This document shows, one piece after another, positions 1 to 11,053 of a stretch of 46,779 nt of DNA; position 1 is the first letter of the stretch, and every line of letters starts with the position of its first letter. The DNA comes from Alphaproteobacteria bacterium (GTDB lineage: Bacteria; Pseudomonadota; Alphaproteobacteria; MPNO01; UBA830), in assembly GCA_022822405.1 (NCBI GenBank), contig JAJEBT010000050.1, positions 1 through 46,779 of the forward strand. Direction: 5' to 3'. The notes below the pieces were generated by a model. It was not told where the DNA came from. It made no database searches and saw only the letters and a program-made list of their open reading frames with translations. A program made the position numbers and the translations under genes.

Positions 1-344
<344 letters not shown>

Positions 345-376
345 AACGCGAAAACGCCGACAGCAAGAGGCCCGAG

Positions 377-685
<309 letters not shown>

Positions 686-697
686 GGCGGCCGGCCG

Positions 698-1420
698 ATG
701 CGTTCCGGACTCATAGCGCGCAAGGCCGGCATGACGCGGGTCTTTTCCGACGACGGCCGCCATGTGCCGGTCACCGTGCTCGAGGTCGATTCGTGCCAGG
801 TCGTCGACGTGCGCACGCGCGACAGCCACGGCTACTCGGCGGTCCAGATCGGCGCCGGCCAGGCGAAGGCCAAGAACGTCTCGAAGCCGATGCGCGGGCA
901 TTTCGCGCGCGCCCGCGTCGAGCCCAAGCGGGTGCTGGCCGAGTTCCGCGTCGACGACGATGCGCTCCTCGAGGTCGGCGCCGAGCTCACCGCGGGCCAT
1001 TTCGTGCCGGGGCAGTTCGTCGACGTCGCCGGCGTGTCGATCGGCAAGGGCTTTGCCGGCGGCATGAAGCGGCACAATTTCGGCGGGCTCGAGGCCAGCC
1101 ACGGCGTCTCCGTCAGCCACCGCAGCCATGGCTCGACGGGCAACGCCCAGGATCCGGGAAAGGTCTTCAAGGGCAAGAAGATGGCCGGCCATCTCGGGGC
1201 GCGGCGGGCGACCGTGCAGAACCTCGAGGTCGTGCGCGCCGATGCCGCCCACGGCGTCATCCTGGTGCGCGGCAGCGTGCCCGGCCATGACGGCGCCTGG
1301 GTCGAGGTGTTCGACGCCCGCAAGCGGCCGCTTCCAGACGGCGTGCCCTTCCCGGCCGGACTGCGCGGCGACGCGGCGGCCGACGACGGCGCGGCGGCTG
1401 ACGGCGAAGCCGCATCGTGA
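698..1420 (+). CDS. rplC: 50S ribosomal protein L3
   Basis: 240 residues. It starts with [18 protein letters not shown] and has the [13 protein letters not shown] and [15 protein letters not shown] segments near the peptidyl-transferase extension, then [13 protein letters not shown], all typical of L3. It is longer than the ~209-residue enterobacterial protein because of an Ala/Asp-rich C-terminal tail (last ~25 residues), a tail seen in many alphaproteobacterial L3 proteins. It lies in the S10 operon between rpsJ and rplD. Confidence 0.97.
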   Translation: MRSGLIARKAGMTRVFSDDGRHVPVTVLEVDSCQVVDVRTRDSHGYSAVQIGAGQAKAKNVSKPMRGHFARARVEPKRVLAEFRVDDDALLEVGAELTAGHFVPGQFVDVAGVSIGKGFAGGMKRHNFGGLEASHGVSVSHRSHGSTGNAQDPGKVFKGKKMAGHLGARRATVQNLEVVRADAAHGVILVRGSVPGHDGAWVEVFDARKRPLPDGVPFPAGLRGDAAADDGAAADGEAAS

Positions 1421-1454
1421 ATGCCGAGGCGGCGACAGGACGGAATCGCGCACC

Positions 1455-2075
1455 ATGAAACTTGATGTCATCACGCTCGACAACGGCGCCGCCGGCTCCG
1501 TCGAACTTTCCGAGACCGTCTTCGGTGCCGAAGTCCGCCACGACATCGTGCACCGCATGGTCAACTGGCAGCTCGCCAAGCGGCGCTCGGGCAACCACAA
1601 GACCAAGAATGTCAGCGAGATCCGCGGCAGCACCGCCAAGCCGTGGCGCCAGAAGGGCACCGGACGCGCGCGCGCCGGCACCACGCGGGCGACCCAGTTC
1701 CGCGGCGGCGCCACCGTCTTCGGTCCCGTGGTGCGCGACCACGCGCACCGGTTGCCGCGCAAGGTCCGCCGGCTCGCCATGCGCTCGGCGCTCTCGGACA
1801 AGCAGGCCGGGGGCCGGCTCGCCATTCTCGACGACGCCGCGCTCGAGGCGCCGAAGACGCGCGAGCTTGCGGCCAGGCTCGCCACCCTCGGCTGGTCGAA
1901 CGTGCTCATCGTCACCGGCCCCGAGGTCGATGCCAACCTCGCGCGCGCCGCCGCCAACCTGCCCAACGTCGACGTCCTGCCGCAGCAGGGCGCGAACGTC
2001 TACGACATCATGCGCCGCGACATGCTGGTGCTCACGCGCGCGGCGGCCGAACATCTTCAGGAGCGGCTGTCATGA
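1455..2075 (+). CDS. rplD: 50S ribosomal protein L4
   Basis: 206 residues starting [11 protein letters not shown]. It contains [27 protein letters not shown] in pieces, the conserved extended loop of L4 that lines the exit tunnel, and the C-terminal [14 protein letters not shown]. This ATG starts homology at the expected point; longer in-frame extensions run into rplC and were not used. The TGA stop overlaps the rplW start (ATGA), so translation is probably coupled. E. coli L4 also represses the S10 operon; no such leader can be judged here. Confidence 0.97.
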   Translation: MKLDVITLDNGAAGSVELSETVFGAEVRHDIVHRMVNWQLAKRRSGNHKTKNVSEIRGSTAKPWRQKGTGRARAGTTRATQFRGGATVFGPVVRDHAHRLPRKVRRLAMRSALSDKQAGGRLAILDDAALEAPKTRELAARLATLGWSNVLIVTGPEVDANLARAAANLPNVDVLPQQGANVYDIMRRDMLVLTRAAAEHLQERLS

Positions 2076-2395
2076 GCTGGAAATACTACCGGCCGGTCCG
2101 CGTGAGCCCGGGCGCGGCCTGCGACATCATCCTCAGGCCCGTCGTCACCGAGAAGTCGGTGCGCGGCTCCGAGTTCAACCAGGTGACCTTCCGGGTGCCG
2201 GTCAGCGCCACCAAGCCGGTGATCCGCGCTGCCGTCGAGCAGCTGTTCGAGGTCAAGGTCAGGTCGGTCAACACCGTGCGCCGCAAGGGCAAGGTCAAGC
2301 GCTTCCGCGGCCGCACCGGCCGCCAGGCCGACTACAAGAAGGCGATCGTCTGCCTCGAGGACGGCCATTTCATCGACATCGCGACGGGGATCTGA
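2072..2395 (+). CDS. rplW: 50S ribosomal protein L23
   Basis: 107 residues. The sequence has the [12 protein letters not shown]-terminal motif, the [21 protein letters not shown] segment and the loop with [10 protein letters not shown] that reaches the tunnel exit. L23 is the docking site for trigger factor and SRP. The start ATG overlaps the rplD stop by 4 nt. The N-terminus is ~15 residues longer than in E. coli (MSWKYYRPV...). Confidence 0.97.
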   Translation: MSWKYYRPVRVSPGAACDIILRPVVTEKSVRGSEFNQVTFRVPVSATKPVIRAAVEQLFEVKVRSVNTVRRKGKVKRFRGRTGRQADYKKAIVCLEDGHFIDIATGI

Positions 2396-2398
2396 CCG

Positions 2399-3229
2399 AT
2401 GGCGCTCAAACACTACAACCCGACCACGCCCGCAACCCGCGGCCTCGTGCTCGTCGACCGCTCCGGGCTGTGGAAGGGCCGGCCGGTCAAGACGCTGACC
2501 GAGGGGCTGAACAAGAGCGGCGGGCGCAACAACCAGGGCCGCATCACCTCGCGCCGCCGCGGCGGCGGCCACAAGCGGCTCTACCGCGTCATCGACTTCA
2601 AGCGCCGCAAGTTCGGCGTGCCCGGCTCCGTGGAACGGCTCGAATACGACCCCAACCGCTCGGCCTTCATCGCGCTCGTGCACTACGAGGACGGCGAACA
2701 GGCCTACATTCTGGCGCCGCAACGGCTCGGCCCCGGCGACGTCGTCGTCTCCGCCGAACGCGCCGACATCAAGCCCGGCAACGCGATGCCGATGGAGAAC
2801 ATGCCGGTCGGCACCATCATCCACAATGTCGAGATGAAGCCGGGCCGCGGCGGGCAGATGGCGCGCGCCGCGGGCACCTACGTGCAGCTCATCGGCAAGG
2901 ACTCGGGCTACGCGCAGCTCCGGCTGGCGTCGGGCGAACTGCGCATGGTGTCGGCCAAGTGCATGGCCACGGTCGGTGCGGTCTCGAACTCCGACAACCA
3001 GAACGTCAACCTCGCCAAGGCCGGCCGCAACCGCTGGCGCGGCCGCCGGCCGCAGGTGCGCGGCGTGGCGATGAACCCGGTCGACCATCCCCATGGCGGC
3101 GGCGAGGGCCGCACGTCGGGCGGCCGCCACCCGGTGTCGCCGTGGGGCAAGCCGACCAAGGGCGCGCGAACGCGCTCGAAGAAGCAGTCCGACGCGCTCA
3201 TCATGCGCCGCCGGCGGCGCAAGAAGTAG
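2399..3229 (+). CDS. rplB: 50S ribosomal protein L2
   Basis: 276 residues, normal length. It begins [17 protein letters not shown] and contains [19 protein letters not shown], the [18 protein letters not shown] region and the near-C-terminal [20 protein letters not shown] with the conserved histidine (HPHGG) implicated in peptidyl-transferase function. It starts 3 nt after rplW stops. Confidence 0.98.
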   Translation: MALKHYNPTTPATRGLVLVDRSGLWKGRPVKTLTEGLNKSGGRNNQGRITSRRRGGGHKRLYRVIDFKRRKFGVPGSVERLEYDPNRSAFIALVHYEDGEQAYILAPQRLGPGDVVVSAERADIKPGNAMPMENMPVGTIIHNVEMKPGRGGQMARAAGTYVQLIGKDSGYAQLRLASGELRMVSAKCMATVGAVSNSDNQNVNLAKAGRNRWRGRRPQVRGVAMNPVDHPHGGGEGRTSGGRHPVSPWGKPTKGARTRSKKQSDALIMRRRRRKK

Positions 3230-3242
3230 GAGGCCCGCAGCC

Positions 3243-3521
3243 ATGGCCCGCTCCCTGTGGAAAGGCCCGTTCGTCGACGGCTACCTGCTCAAGAAGGCGG
3301 AACGCGCGCGCGCTTCGGGGCGCAACGACGTGATCCGCACCTGGTCGCGACGCTCGACCATCCTGCCCCAGTTCGTGGGGCTCACCTTCGGCGTGCACAA
3401 CGGCCACAAGCACATCCCCGTGCTCGTGACCGAGAACATGGTCGGCCACAAGTTCGGCGAATTCGCGCCGACCCGGACCTATTACGGCCATGCCGCCGAC
3501 AAGAGGGCGCGGAGGGGCTGA
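3243..3521 (+). CDS. rpsS: 30S ribosomal protein S19
   Basis: 92 residues. [18 protein letters not shown], the [21 protein letters not shown] core and the [11 protein letters not shown] motif are diagnostic. S19 lies in the 30S head and pairs with S13. The start ATG has a GGAGG-like site (taggaggcccgcagcc) just upstream. rplV starts 1 nt after the stop. Confidence 0.98.
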   Translation: MARSLWKGPFVDGYLLKKAERARASGRNDVIRTWSRRSTILPQFVGLTFGVHNGHKHIPVLVTENMVGHKFGEFAPTRTYYGHAADKRARRG

Positions 3522-3522
3522 C

Positions 3523-3903
3523 ATGGGCAAGCGTTCCCGACCGCGCCGGCTGCGCGACAACGAGGCGATGGCGTTCTCGCGCATGATCCGCGGGAGCGCG
3601 CGGAAGCTCAACCTGGTGGCGCAGTCGATTCGCGGTCTGCCGGTCGACAGGGCGCTCAACGAGCTCGCGATGTCGCGCCGCCGCGTCGCCGGCAACGTGC
3701 GCGCCGTTCTCGAATCGGCGATCGCCAACGCCGAGTACAACCACCAGCTCGATGTCGACCGCCTCATCGTCGCCGAGGCGACGACCGGGCGGACCGCGGT
3801 CATGAGGCGCTTCCGGCCGCGCGCGCGCGGCCGCGTCGCCCGCATCGAGAAGCCGTTCAGCAACCTGACCATCGTGCTGCGCGAGGTCGAGGAGGAGTTC
3901 TAA
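3523..3903 (+). CDS. rplV: 50S ribosomal protein L22
   Basis: 126 residues starting [18 protein letters not shown]. It carries the [16 protein letters not shown] helix, an [11 protein letters not shown] segment and the beta-hairpin [18 protein letters not shown] that reaches into the exit tunnel. A slightly longer in-frame start inside rpsS is less likely because this ATG sits in the normal intergenic position. The TAA stop shares one base with the rpsC ATG. Confidence 0.96.
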   Translation: MGKRSRPRRLRDNEAMAFSRMIRGSARKLNLVAQSIRGLPVDRALNELAMSRRRVAGNVRAVLESAIANAEYNHQLDVDRLIVAEATTGRTAVMRRFRPRARGRVARIEKPFSNLTIVLREVEEEF

Positions 3904-4583
3904 TGGGCCAGAAGGTCAATCCGATCGGGCTTCGTCTCGGCATAAACCGCACCTGGGATTCACGCTGGTACGCCCGCGACGGGCAGTATGCGGATCTCCT
4001 GCATGAGGACATCCGGCTGCGCGAGTTCCTGATGAAGCGGCTCTCCGAGGCCGCGGTGAGCAAGATCATCATCGAGCGGCCGGCCAAGAAGGCGCGCGTC
4101 ATCATCCATTCGGCGCGCCCCGGGGTCGTCATCGGCAAGAAGGGCGCCGACATCGAGAAGCTGCGCCGCGACGTCGCGGCCATGACCGAGAGCGAGATCC
4201 ACATCAACATCGTCGAGGTGCGCAAGCCCGAAATCGACGCCCGGCTGGCGGCCGAGAACATCGCCCAGCAGCTCGAGCGCCGCGTCGCCTTTCGCCGTGC
4301 CATGCGCCGCGCCGTGCAGTCGGCGATGCGGCTCGGCGCCGACGGCATCCGCATCAACTGCTCGGGCCGCCTCGGCGGTGCCGAGATCGCGCGCACCGAG
4401 TGGTATCGCGAGGGGCGGGTGCCGCTGCACACGCTGCGCGCCGATGTCGATTACGGCACCGCGACCGCGCGCACCACCTACGGCACGTGCGGGGTCAAGG
4501 TCTGGGTCTTCAAGGGCGAGATCCTGGCCCACGACCCGATGGCCCAGGATACGCGCAGGCAGGAAAGGGAAGGCGGCCGCTAG
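3903..4583 (+). CDS. rpsC: 30S ribosomal protein S3
   Basis: 226 residues. It has the [13 protein letters not shown] start, a KH-type RNA-binding segment ([18 protein letters not shown]) and the C-terminal domain with [35 protein letters not shown] in pieces. Together with S4 and S5 it forms the mRNA entry pore. It starts by a one-base overlap with the rplV stop codon (TAATG). Confidence 0.98.
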   Translation: MGQKVNPIGLRLGINRTWDSRWYARDGQYADLLHEDIRLREFLMKRLSEAAVSKIIIERPAKKARVIIHSARPGVVIGKKGADIEKLRRDVAAMTESEIHINIVEVRKPEIDARLAAENIAQQLERRVAFRRAMRRAVQSAMRLGADGIRINCSGRLGGAEIARTEWYREGRVPLHTLRADVDYGTATARTTYGTCGVKVWVFKGEILAHDPMAQDTRRQEREGGR

Positions 4584-4607
4584 GCGCGGCGCGGGGGAAC
4601 CGGAACC

Positions 4608-5030
4608 ATGCTGGCACCGAAGAGAACAAAGTTCCGCAAGGCGCACAAGGGGCGCATCAAGGGCAAGGCCAAGGGCGCGACGACCCTCAATTTCGGGTCG
4701 TACGGGCTCAAGGCAATGTCTCCGGGACGCATCACGGCGCGCCAGATCGAGGCGTCGCGGCGCGCGATCACGCGCCACATGCGGCGCTCGGGCCGGGTGT
4801 GGATACGCATATTCCCGGACCTGCCGGTATCCCAGAAACCGGCCGAGGTGCGCCAGGGCAAGGGCAAGGGCACGCCCGAATACTGGGCGGCGCGGGTCAA
4901 GTCGGGGCGCATCATGTTCGAGGTCGACGGCGTGTCCGAGGACGTCGCCAAGGTGGCGCTGCAGCTCGCTGCCGCCAAGCTGCCGATCCGCACACGGGTC
5001 GTCGGGCGCCTCGTGGGCGCGGGGAGCTGA
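4608..5030 (+). CDS. rplP: 50S ribosomal protein L16
   Basis: 140 residues. [16 protein letters not shown], the [17 protein letters not shown] stretch, [19 protein letters not shown] and [18 protein letters not shown] are classic L16. The arginine in the last motif region (RQGKGKG neighbourhood) is the residue hydroxylated in some bacteria; modification cannot be judged here. It is followed 4 nt later by rpmC. Confidence 0.98.
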   Translation: MLAPKRTKFRKAHKGRIKGKAKGATTLNFGSYGLKAMSPGRITARQIEASRRAITRHMRRSGRVWIRIFPDLPVSQKPAEVRQGKGKGTPEYWAARVKSGRIMFEVDGVSEDVAKVALQLAAAKLPIRTRVVGRLVGAGS

Positions 5031-5034
5031 GGCG

Positions 5035-5238
5035 ATGACCAGCGCCGCCGATCTGCGCCAGAAGACGGACGACGAGCTTCGCGACCAGCTCTCGCAGCTC
5101 AAGCGCGAACGCCTCAACCTCAGGTTCCAGGCCGCGTCGGGGCAGCTCGAATCGACGAGCCGCGTGCGCGAGGTGCGGCGCGACATAGCGCGCATCAGCA
5201 CGATCATGAACGAACGCAGCGCCGCGGCCGGCGGCTAG
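5035..5238 (+). CDS. rpmC: 50S ribosomal protein L29
   Basis: 67 residues, two-helix L29: [26 protein letters not shown] followed by [11 protein letters not shown]. The conserved order rplP-rpmC-rpsQ supports it. L29 sits next to L23 at the tunnel exit. An in-frame reading frame extends far upstream, but this ATG after GAGGCG is the only start giving the family length. Confidence 0.96.
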   Translation: MTSAADLRQKTDDELRDQLSQLKRERLNLRFQAASGQLESTSRVREVRRDIARISTIMNERSAAAGG

Positions 5239-5251
5239 GGAGCGCAGGGGC

Positions 5252-5521
5252 ATGCCGAGACGAGAACTGCAGGGGACGGTGGTGTCGGACAGGCAGGACA
5301 AGACCGCGATCGTGCGCGTCGACCGCCAGGTCCGCCATCCGCTGTACAAGAAGATCATGCGCAGGTCGAAGAAGTTCGCCATCCATGATCCGGAGAACCG
5401 GTGCCGCGAGGGCGACCGCGTGACCATCCGCGAAAGCCGCCCGCTCTCGAAGACCAAGCGGTGGGAGCTCGTCGACGCCGGCGCCCAGGGGGAACAGGGC
5501 CATGATCATTCCGGAGACTAA
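5252..5521 (+). CDS. rpsQ: 30S ribosomal protein S17
   Basis: 89 residues. [13 protein letters not shown], the [18 protein letters not shown] segment and [19 protein letters not shown] identify S17, an OB-fold primary 16S rRNA binder. The C-terminal tail ([13 protein letters not shown]) overlaps the first 20 nt of rplN, a longer overlap than elsewhere in this cluster. Confidence 0.97.
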   Translation: MPRRELQGTVVSDRQDKTAIVRVDRQVRHPLYKKIMRRSKKFAIHDPENRCREGDRVTIRESRPLSKTKRWELVDAGAQGEQGHDHSGD

Positions 5522-5870
5522 TCTGGAAGTCGCCGACAATTCGGGTGCGCGCCGCGTGCAGTGCATCCGCATCCTCGGCGGTTCGAAGCGGCGCTGGGCC
5601 ACCGTGGGCGACGTCATCATCGTCTCGGTCAAGGGCGCGATCCCGCGCGGCCGCGTCAAGAAGGGCGACGTCCACCGCGCCGTCATCGTGCGCACGGCCA
5701 AGGAGATCTTCCGCGAGGACGGCACCTCGATCCGCTTCGACCGCAACGCGGCGGTCCTGCTCAACAACGCCGACGAGCCCGTCGGCACCCGGATCTTCGG
5801 ACCGGTGACGCGCGAACTGCGCGCCAAGCGCTACATGAAAATCATCTCGCTGGCGCCGGAGGTCCTCTGA
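5502..5870 (+). CDS. rplN: 50S ribosomal protein L14
   Basis: 122 residues, exact family length. It starts [21 protein letters not shown] and contains [22 protein letters not shown] and the terminal [24 protein letters not shown]14 contacts L19 and the subunit bridge. Family length and N-terminal homology require the ATG at 5502, so the 20-nt overlap with rpsQ is real unless the rpsQ stop is misread. Confidence 0.97.
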   Translation: MIIPETNLEVADNSGARRVQCIRILGGSKRRWATVGDVIIVSVKGAIPRGRVKKGDVHRAVIVRTAKEIFREDGTSIRFDRNAAVLLNNADEPVGTRIFGPVTRELRAKRYMKIISLAPEVL

Positions 5871-5893
5871 GGGCCGGCGGCGGGGAAAGGACA

Positions 5894-6208
5894 ATGGCGG
5901 CACGCATACGCAAGGGCGACGAGGTCGTGGTGATCTCGGGACGCGACAAGGGACAACGGGGCACCGTGCTTCGGGTCATGCCTGACGAGGGCCGCGCCCT
6001 CGTCAGCAATGTCCACATGGTGGTCCGCCACCAGCGCCAGACCCAGACCCAGCAGGGCGGCAAGGTGCGCAAGGAGGCCCCGATCCACCTTTCGAACCTG
6101 GCGCTCGCCGACCCCGGCGACGGCAAGCCGACGCGCGTCGGCTTCCGCCTGCTCGAGGACGGCCGCAAGGTGCGCTTTGCCCGGCGGTCCGGCGAAGTAC
6201 TCGACTGA
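5894..6208 (+). CDS. rplX: 50S ribosomal protein L24
   Basis: 104 residues. The KOW motif [20 protein letters not shown] at the N-terminus (residues ~4-23) and [13 protein letters not shown] are typical L24, an assembly-initiating 23S rRNA binder. A GGGGAAAGGAC ribosome site precedes the ATG, fixing this start over upstream in-frame candidates inside rplN. Confidence 0.97.
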   Translation: MAARIRKGDEVVVISGRDKGQRGTVLRVMPDEGRALVSNVHMVVRHQRQTQTQQGGKVRKEAPIHLSNLALADPGDGKPTRVGFRLLEDGRKVRFARRSGEVLD

Positions 6209-6217
6209 GGACGAACC

Positions 6218-6760
6218 ATGATTCCGCGCCTCCAGGAACACTATCAGACCACGGTCCGCGACGCGCTCCGCACCCAGTTCGGCTACGCCAACCCGATGCA
6301 GGTGCCGCGCCTCGACAAGGTCGTCATCAACATGGGCGTCGGCGAGGCGATCGCCGATTCCAAGAAGGTCGACGGCGCCGCCAAGGACATGACGGCGATC
6401 GCCGGCCAGAAGCCTATCATCATCCGGGCGCGGCGCTCGGTGGCCGCCTTCAAGCTGCGCGAGGGCATGCCCGTCGGCGTCAAGGTCACGCTCAGGCGCC
6501 AGCGCATGTACGAGTTCGTTGACCGGCTGGTCAACATCGCGCTGCCGCGCGTGCGCGATTTCCGCGGCCTGTCGCCGCGGAGCTTCGACGGCCGCGGCAA
6601 CTACGCGCTCGGCCTGCGCGAGCAGATCGTGTTTCCAGAGATCGACTACGATTCGGTCGACGAGTTCCGCGGCATGGACATCGTCGTATGCACCACGGCA
6701 CCCGACGACGCGCAGGCGCGGGCGCTGCTCGGCGGGCTCGATTTTCCGTTCACCGGCTGA
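6218..6760 (+). CDS. rplE: 50S ribosomal protein L5
   Basis: 180 residues. It has [15 protein letters not shown], the [21 protein letters not shown] segment, [28 protein letters not shown] in pieces and the C-terminal [19 protein letters not shown]5 binds 5S rRNA and contacts the P-site tRNA. It lies 9 nt after rplX; rpsN follows after 18 nt with an AGGAGG-type site. Confidence 0.98.
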   Translation: MIPRLQEHYQTTVRDALRTQFGYANPMQVPRLDKVVINMGVGEAIADSKKVDGAAKDMTAIAGQKPIIIRARRSVAAFKLREGMPVGVKVTLRRQRMYEFVDRLVNIALPRVRDFRGLSPRSFDGRGNYALGLREQIVFPEIDYDSVDEFRGMDIVVCTTAPDDAQARALLGGLDFPFTG

Positions 6761-6778
6761 GGGACCAGGAGGGGCGCC

Positions 6779-7084
6779 ATGGCTAAGAAGAGCGTCATAG
6801 AACGCAACCGCAAGAGGCAGCGCCTGGCGCGCAAATACGCCGCCAGGCGGGCGCAGTTGAAGGCGATGGCCGAGGACCGCTCGCTGGCGATGGACGAGCG
6901 CTTCCAGGCGCGTCTCAAGCTCGCGAAGCTGCCGCGCAACTCGTCGCCCGTGCGCGTCGGCAACCGCTGCGAGATCACCGGGCGGCCGCGCGGCACCTAC
7001 CGCAAGTTCCGGATGTCGCGCATCACCCTGAGAGAACTGGCCTCGCTGGGCCAGATCCCGGGGATGGTGAAGTCGAGCTGGTAG
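6779..7084 (+). CDS. rpsN: 30S ribosomal protein S14 (long, zinc-free form)
   Basis: 101 residues, [24 protein letters not shown] at the start, then [35 protein letters not shown] in pieces. Only one cysteine is visible in the tail and the CxxC pairs of the short zinc form are absent, so this is the 101-residue S14 normal for proteobacteria. Ribosome site: ACCAGGAGGGGCGCC before ATG. Confidence 0.98.
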   Translation: MAKKSVIERNRKRQRLARKYAARRAQLKAMAEDRSLAMDERFQARLKLAKLPRNSSPVRVGNRCEITGRPRGTYRKFRMSRITLRELASLGQIPGMVKSSW

Positions 7085-7095
7085 GAGGGGCAAGC

Positions 7096-7494
7096 ATGAC
7101 CATGACGGATCCCATCGCCGATCTGCTGACCCGTATTCGCAACGGCCAGCGGGCGAAGAAGGCCGCCGTGACCTCGCCGGGTTCGAAGATGCGGGTCGGC
7201 GTGCTCGACGTCCTCAAGCGCGAAGGCTACATCCGCGGCTATCAGGTCGAGGAGATAAAGCCGACCATCACGCAGATCCGCATCGAGCTCAAGTACCACG
7301 GCGGTTCGCCCGTCATCCGCCACATCCAGCGCGTCTCGAAGCCGGGGCGCCGGGTCTACTCCAAGATCAGGGACCTGCCGCGCATCTATAACGGCCTCGG
7401 GATCTCGATCCTGTCCACGCCCGCCGGCGTCATGTCGGACAACGAGGCGCGCGCTGCGCGCGTCGGCGGCGAAGTCATCTGCGAAGTATTCTAG
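7096..7494 (+). CDS. rpsH: 30S ribosomal protein S8
   Basis: 132 residues. [29 protein letters not shown] and the C-terminal [27 protein letters not shown] motif in pieces are diagnostic. S8 is a primary 16S rRNA binder and, in E. coli, the spc operon repressor. The gene lies between rpsN and rplF as in most proteobacteria. Confidence 0.98.
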   Translation: MTMTDPIADLLTRIRNGQRAKKAAVTSPGSKMRVGVLDVLKREGYIRGYQVEEIKPTITQIRIELKYHGGSPVIRHIQRVSKPGRRVYSKIRDLPRIYNGLGISILSTPAGVMSDNEARAARVGGEVICEVF

Positions 7495-7509
7495 GAACGG
7501 AGGCGTTCG

Positions 7510-8043
7510 ATGTCGCGAGTTGGCCAGTCGCCGGTCGAGATCCCGGAAGGCGTCGATGTCCGTATCGAGAACGGCGCCGTGACGGTCACCGGCAAGCTCG
7601 GCGAGTTGACGATGAACATTGACCGGCTGGTCGAGGTCGAGAGCGGGGACGGCGCCGTCCACGTGCGGCCCACCGGTCCGGGCAAGCGGGCGCGCGCGAT
7701 GTGGGGCACGACGCGGAGCCTCGTGGACAACCTCGTCGTCGGCGTCTCGAAGGGTTTCGAGAAGAAGCTGCAGATCGTCGGCGTCGGCTACCGCGCCCAG
7801 ATGCAGGGCCGCGAACTCGTGCTGCAGCTCGGCTACAGCCACGAGATCCGCTACCCGGTGCCCGATGGCATCACCATCGAGACGCCGAGCCAGACCGAGA
7901 TCACCGTCTCGGGCATCGACCGCCAGAAGATCGGACAGATCGCGGCCGAGATCCGCGGCTTCCGCAAACCCGAACCCTACAAGGGCAAGGGCGTGCGCTA
8001 TGTCGGCGAACACGTCCTGCGCAAGGAAGGCAAGAAGAAATAG
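7510..8043 (+). CDS. rplF: 50S ribosomal protein L6
   Basis: 177 residues, family length. [15 protein letters not shown], the [22 protein letters not shown] segment in pieces and the C-terminal [26 protein letters not shown] (split motif) mark L6, which sits near the GTPase-associated centre. rplR follows after 2 nt. Confidence 0.98.
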   Translation: MSRVGQSPVEIPEGVDVRIENGAVTVTGKLGELTMNIDRLVEVESGDGAVHVRPTGPGKRARAMWGTTRSLVDNLVVGVSKGFEKKLQIVGVGYRAQMQGRELVLQLGYSHEIRYPVPDGITIETPSQTEITVSGIDRQKIGQIAAEIRGFRKPEPYKGKGVRYVGEHVLRKEGKKK

Positions 8044-8045
8044 CC

Positions 8046-8396
8046 ATGGCCGTCCAACGCCAACTGAAAGTGCGCCGGCAGGGCCGCGTGCGCCGCCGCA
8101 TCCGCCGGGCGCCGAATGCGCGTCCGCGGCTGTCGGTGTTCCGGTCGAACCGGCACATCTACGCCCAGGTCATCGACGATTCGCGCGGCGAAACGCTGGC
8201 CGCCGCATCCTCCCTCGAGGAAGCGGTCGCCAGCGCGTCGGGCCGCGAAGCCGCGGTCGCGACGGGGCGTCTCGTCGCGGAACGCGCCGTCGACAAGGGC
8301 CTGCGCGAGGTCGTGTTCGACCGCGGCGCCTATCTGTATCACGGCCGCGTCAGGGCGCTGGCCGAGGCAGCCCGCGAAGCCGGGCTGGTATTCTAG
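8046..8396 (+). CDS. rplR: 50S ribosomal protein L18
   Basis: 116 residues. It has the arginine-rich start ([15 protein letters not shown]), [20 protein letters not shown], and [24 protein letters not shown] at the C-terminus. L18 binds 5S rRNA with L5. The ATG lies directly after the rplF stop (TAGCCATG). Confidence 0.97.
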   Translation: MAVQRQLKVRRQGRVRRRIRRAPNARPRLSVFRSNRHIYAQVIDDSRGETLAAASSLEEAVASASGREAAVATGRLVAERAVDKGLREVVFDRGAYLYHGRVRALAEAAREAGLVF

Positions 8397-8407
8397 GGGA
8401 GTGACCG

Positions 8408-8959
8408 ATGGCACGTAATCCGCGGCGGGGCCGCGAACAGCCTGAGGAACGGAGCGACCTCGTCGACCGGCTGGTCAGCATCAACCGTGTTGCCAAGGTG
8501 GTCAAGGGCGGCCGCCGCTTCGGTTTCGCCGCGCTCGTCGTGGTCGGCGACCAGAAGGGCCGGGTCGGCTACGGCGTCGGCAAGGCGCGCGAGGTTCCCG
8601 AGGCGATCCGCAAGGGCACCGAGAAGGCGAAGCGCAGCATCGTGCGGGTGCCGCTGCGCGAGGGCCGCGCGCTGCACCACGACGTGCAGGGACGCTACGG
8701 CGCCGGCCGGGTGGTGCTGCGCACGGCGCCGCCGGGCACCGGAATCATTGCCGGCGGACCGATGCGCGCCGTTTTCGAGAGCCTCGGCGTGCAGGATGTC
8801 GTCGCCAAGTCGCTCGGCACCCAGAACCCCTACAACATGGTCAAGGCAACCTTCCAGGCCCTGACCAGCATGGAATCGCCGCGCAACGTCGCCGCCCGCC
8901 GCGGCCGCAAGGTCTCGGAGGTCTGGTCGCAGCGCGATGGCGGCCAGGCCGAGGGCTAG
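8408..8959 (+). CDS. rpsE: 30S ribosomal protein S5
   Basis: 183 residues. The dsRNA-binding-like domain shows [27 protein letters not shown] in pieces and [12 protein letters not shown]. The C-terminal domain has [23 protein letters not shown] and [18 protein letters not shown]5 forms part of the decoding centre and mRNA entry. The tail is slightly longer than the E. coli protein (166 aa). Confidence 0.98.
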   Translation: MARNPRRGREQPEERSDLVDRLVSINRVAKVVKGGRRFGFAALVVVGDQKGRVGYGVGKAREVPEAIRKGTEKAKRSIVRVPLREGRALHHDVQGRYGAGRVVLRTAPPGTGIIAGGPMRAVFESLGVQDVVAKSLGTQNPYNMVKATFQALTSMESPRNVAARRGRKVSEVWSQRDGGQAEG

Positions 8960-8963
8960 CATC

Positions 8964-9152
8964 ATGGCCGGACGCAAGACCCTGCGCGTTACCCAGGTGC
9001 GGAGCGGCATCGGGCGCCCGCAGGACCAGCGCGCGACGCTCGCCGGGCTCGGGCTCAACAAGCTCCAGCGCACGCGCGAGCTCGAGGACACGCCCGCAGT
9101 GCGCGGCATGATCAACAAGATCCGGCACCTCGTCCGGGTCGAGGACCAGTAG
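8964..9152 (+). CDS. rpmD: 50S ribosomal protein L30
   Basis: 62 residues: [31 protein letters not shown] in pieces, then [15 protein letters not shown]. This is the short bacterial L30. The gene is easily missed but its position between rpsE and rplO is conserved. The ATG lies 4 nt after the rpsE stop. Confidence 0.97.
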   Translation: MAGRKTLRVTQVRSGIGRPQDQRATLAGLGLNKLQRTRELEDTPAVRGMINKIRHLVRVEDQ

Positions 9153-9193
9153 CGCGGCGCGGCACCAGCGCGCGGCGTTTCGGGAGACAGGCA

Positions 9194-9706
9194 ATGCGCC
9201 TCAACGAACTCTCCGGCCGGCCCGGGGCGCGCACGCCCCGCAAGCGGGTTGGCCGCGGCATCGGCTCGGGCACCGGCAAGACCGCGACGCGCGGGCACAA
9301 GGGCCAGAAATCGCGCAGCGGCGTGTCGCTGCTCGGTTTCGAGGGCGGGCAGATGCCGCTCCACCGCCGGCTGCCCAAGTCGGGCTTCACCAACATCTTC
9401 CGCAAGCGCTACCGCGCCGTCAATGTCGGGCGCCTGCAGCAGGCCGTCGATGCCGGCCGGCTCGATGCGGGCCAGCCCGTCGACGCCGGCGCGCTGGTCG
9501 CCGCCGGCGTCATCAAGTCGGTGCGCGACGGCGTGCGGCTCCTCGGCGGCGGCGAGATCACGGCCAGCCTCGAGATCACCGTCGCCGGCGCATCGAAGAG
9601 CGCGGTTTCCGCGGTCGAGAAGGCCGGCGGCCGGATCACGCTTGCGGCACCGGCGCGGAAGTCCGGCGCGAACGGCAGCGGGACGGCGGCGTCCGAGGAC
9701 GGCTGA
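9194..9706 (+). CDS. rplO: 50S ribosomal protein L15
   Basis: 170 residues. [26 protein letters not shown] and [15 protein letters not shown], then [17 protein letters not shown], are diagnostic L15. The C-terminal ~15 residues form an extra Ala/Ser/Gly-rich tail. A GGGAGACAGGC ribosome site precedes the ATG. secY follows 3 nt after the stop. Confidence 0.97.
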   Translation: MRLNELSGRPGARTPRKRVGRGIGSGTGKTATRGHKGQKSRSGVSLLGFEGGQMPLHRRLPKSGFTNIFRKRYRAVNVGRLQQAVDAGRLDAGQPVDAGALVAAGVIKSVRDGVRLLGGGEITASLEITVAGASKSAVSAVEKAGGRITLAAPARKSGANGSGTAASEDG

Positions 9707-9709
9707 GCA

Positions 9710-11053
9710 ATGGCATCGGCGGCCGAACAGCTCGCATCGCAAATCAGCTTCTCCAACCTGGCGAAGGCGACCGAGCTCAAGAAGCGGATCTGGTTCACTC
9801 TCGGGGCGCTGATCATCTATCGCCTCGGCACCTGGATTCCGCTGCCCGGAATCGACCCCGCCATCCTTGAGGACATCTTCCGCCAGCAGGCCGGCGGCAT
9901 CCTCGGCATGTTCGACATGTTCGCCGGCGGCGCGTTCGGGCGCATGACGATCTTCGCCCTGAACATCATGCCCTACATCTCGGCGGCGATCATCATGCAG
10001 CTCCTGCAGGCGATCCACCCGCATTTCGAAGCGCTCAAGAAGGAAGGCGAGGTCGGGCGCAAGAAGCTCAACCAGTACACGCGCTACGGCACCGTGGCGC
10101 TCGCCGCGCTCCAGGCCTACGGCATCGCCGTCGGGCTCGAGGGCACGACTGGACAGCAGGGCTCGGCGGTCATCGACCCCGGCATGTTCTTCCGCGCGAC
10201 CACGGTTATCACGCTGGTCGGCGGCACCATCTTCCTGATGTGGCTCGGCGAGCAGATCACCGCGCGCGGCGTCGGCAACGGCATCTCGCTGATCATCTTC
10301 GCCGGAATCGTCGCCAACCTGCCGGCGGCGCTTGCAGGCACCCTCGAGCTCGGGCGCACCGGCGCGCTGTCCGGACTCGTCATCCTGTTCCTGCTCCTGC
10401 TCGCGCTCGCGGTGGTCACCTTCATCGTCTTCGTCGAGCGCGCCCAACGCCGGGTTGTCGTGCAGTACCCCAAGCGCCAGCAGGGCAACCGCATGTTCGG
10501 CGGCGAGAGCAGCCACATTCCGCTCAAGGTCAACACCGCCGGCGTCATCCCGCCGATCTTCGCAAGCTCGCTGCTGCTGCTGCCGATCACGGTGGCCAGC
10601 TTCTCGGCGAACTCGGGACCCGAGTGGCTCGGCGCCGTGACCGCCTATCTCGGGCGCGGCCAGGCCGGGTATCTCTTCATCTACGGCGCCTTGATCTCGT
10701 TCTTCGCCTTCTTCTACACCTCGGTGGTCTTCAACCCCACCGAAACCGCGGACAACCTGCGCAAGTATGGCGGGTTCATCCCCGGCATCCGCCCGGGGCG
10801 CAACACGGCCGAGTATCTCGATCACGTGCTGACGCGGCTCACGGTGGTCGGCGCCACCTATCTGACCGCCATCAGCATCCTGCCCGAGATCCTGATCTCG
10901 CAATACGCGGTGCCGTTCTATTTCGGGGGCACGAGCCTCCTGATCGTGGTGACGGTGACCATCGACACCGTGGCCCAGGTGCAGTCGCACCTGATCGCCC
11001 ACCAGTACGAGGGGCTGGTACGCAAGTCGCGGCTCAGGGGGCGGCGGCGATGA
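9710..11053 (+). CDS. secY: Protein translocase subunit SecY
   Basis: 447 residues, polytopic inner-membrane protein forming the SecYEG channel. Around ten hydrophobic segments are visible, e.g. IWFTLGALIIYRLGTWIPLPG, FALNIMPYISAAIIMQLL, SGLVILFLLLLALAVVTFIVF and LFIYGALISFFAFFYTSVVF (quoted in part). The PGIDP plug-proximal region and the cytoplasmic loop IPGIRPG NTAEYLD are typical. Its TGA stop overlaps the adk start (ATGA). Confidence 0.98.
   Translation: MASAAEQLASQISFSNLAKATELKKRIWFTLGALIIYRLGTWIPLPGIDPAILEDIFRQQAGGILGMFDMFAGGAFGRMTIFALNIMPYISAAIIMQLLQAIHPHFEALKKEGEVGRKKLNQYTRYGTVALAALQAYGIAVGLEGTTGQQGSAVIDPGMFFRATTVITLVGGTIFLMWLGEQITARGVGNGISLIIFAGIVANLPAALAGTLELGRTGALSGLVILFLLLLALAVVTFIVFVERAQRRVVVQYPKRQQGNRMFGGESSHIPLKVNTAGVIPPIFASSLLLLPITVASFSANSGPEWLGAVTAYLGRGQAGYLFIYGALISFFAFFYTSVVFNPTETADNLRKYGGFIPGIRPGRNTAEYLDHVLTRLTVVGATYLTAISILPEILISQYAVPFYFGGTSLLIVVTVTIDTVAQVQSHLIAHQYEGLVRKSRLRGRRR

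Noticed and set aside
8393..11002. 869-codon frame on the - strand across rpsE to secY
   Set aside because: Arises from high GC and codon bias of the + strand genes; low-complexity Arg/Asp/Ala/Glu composition without motifs.
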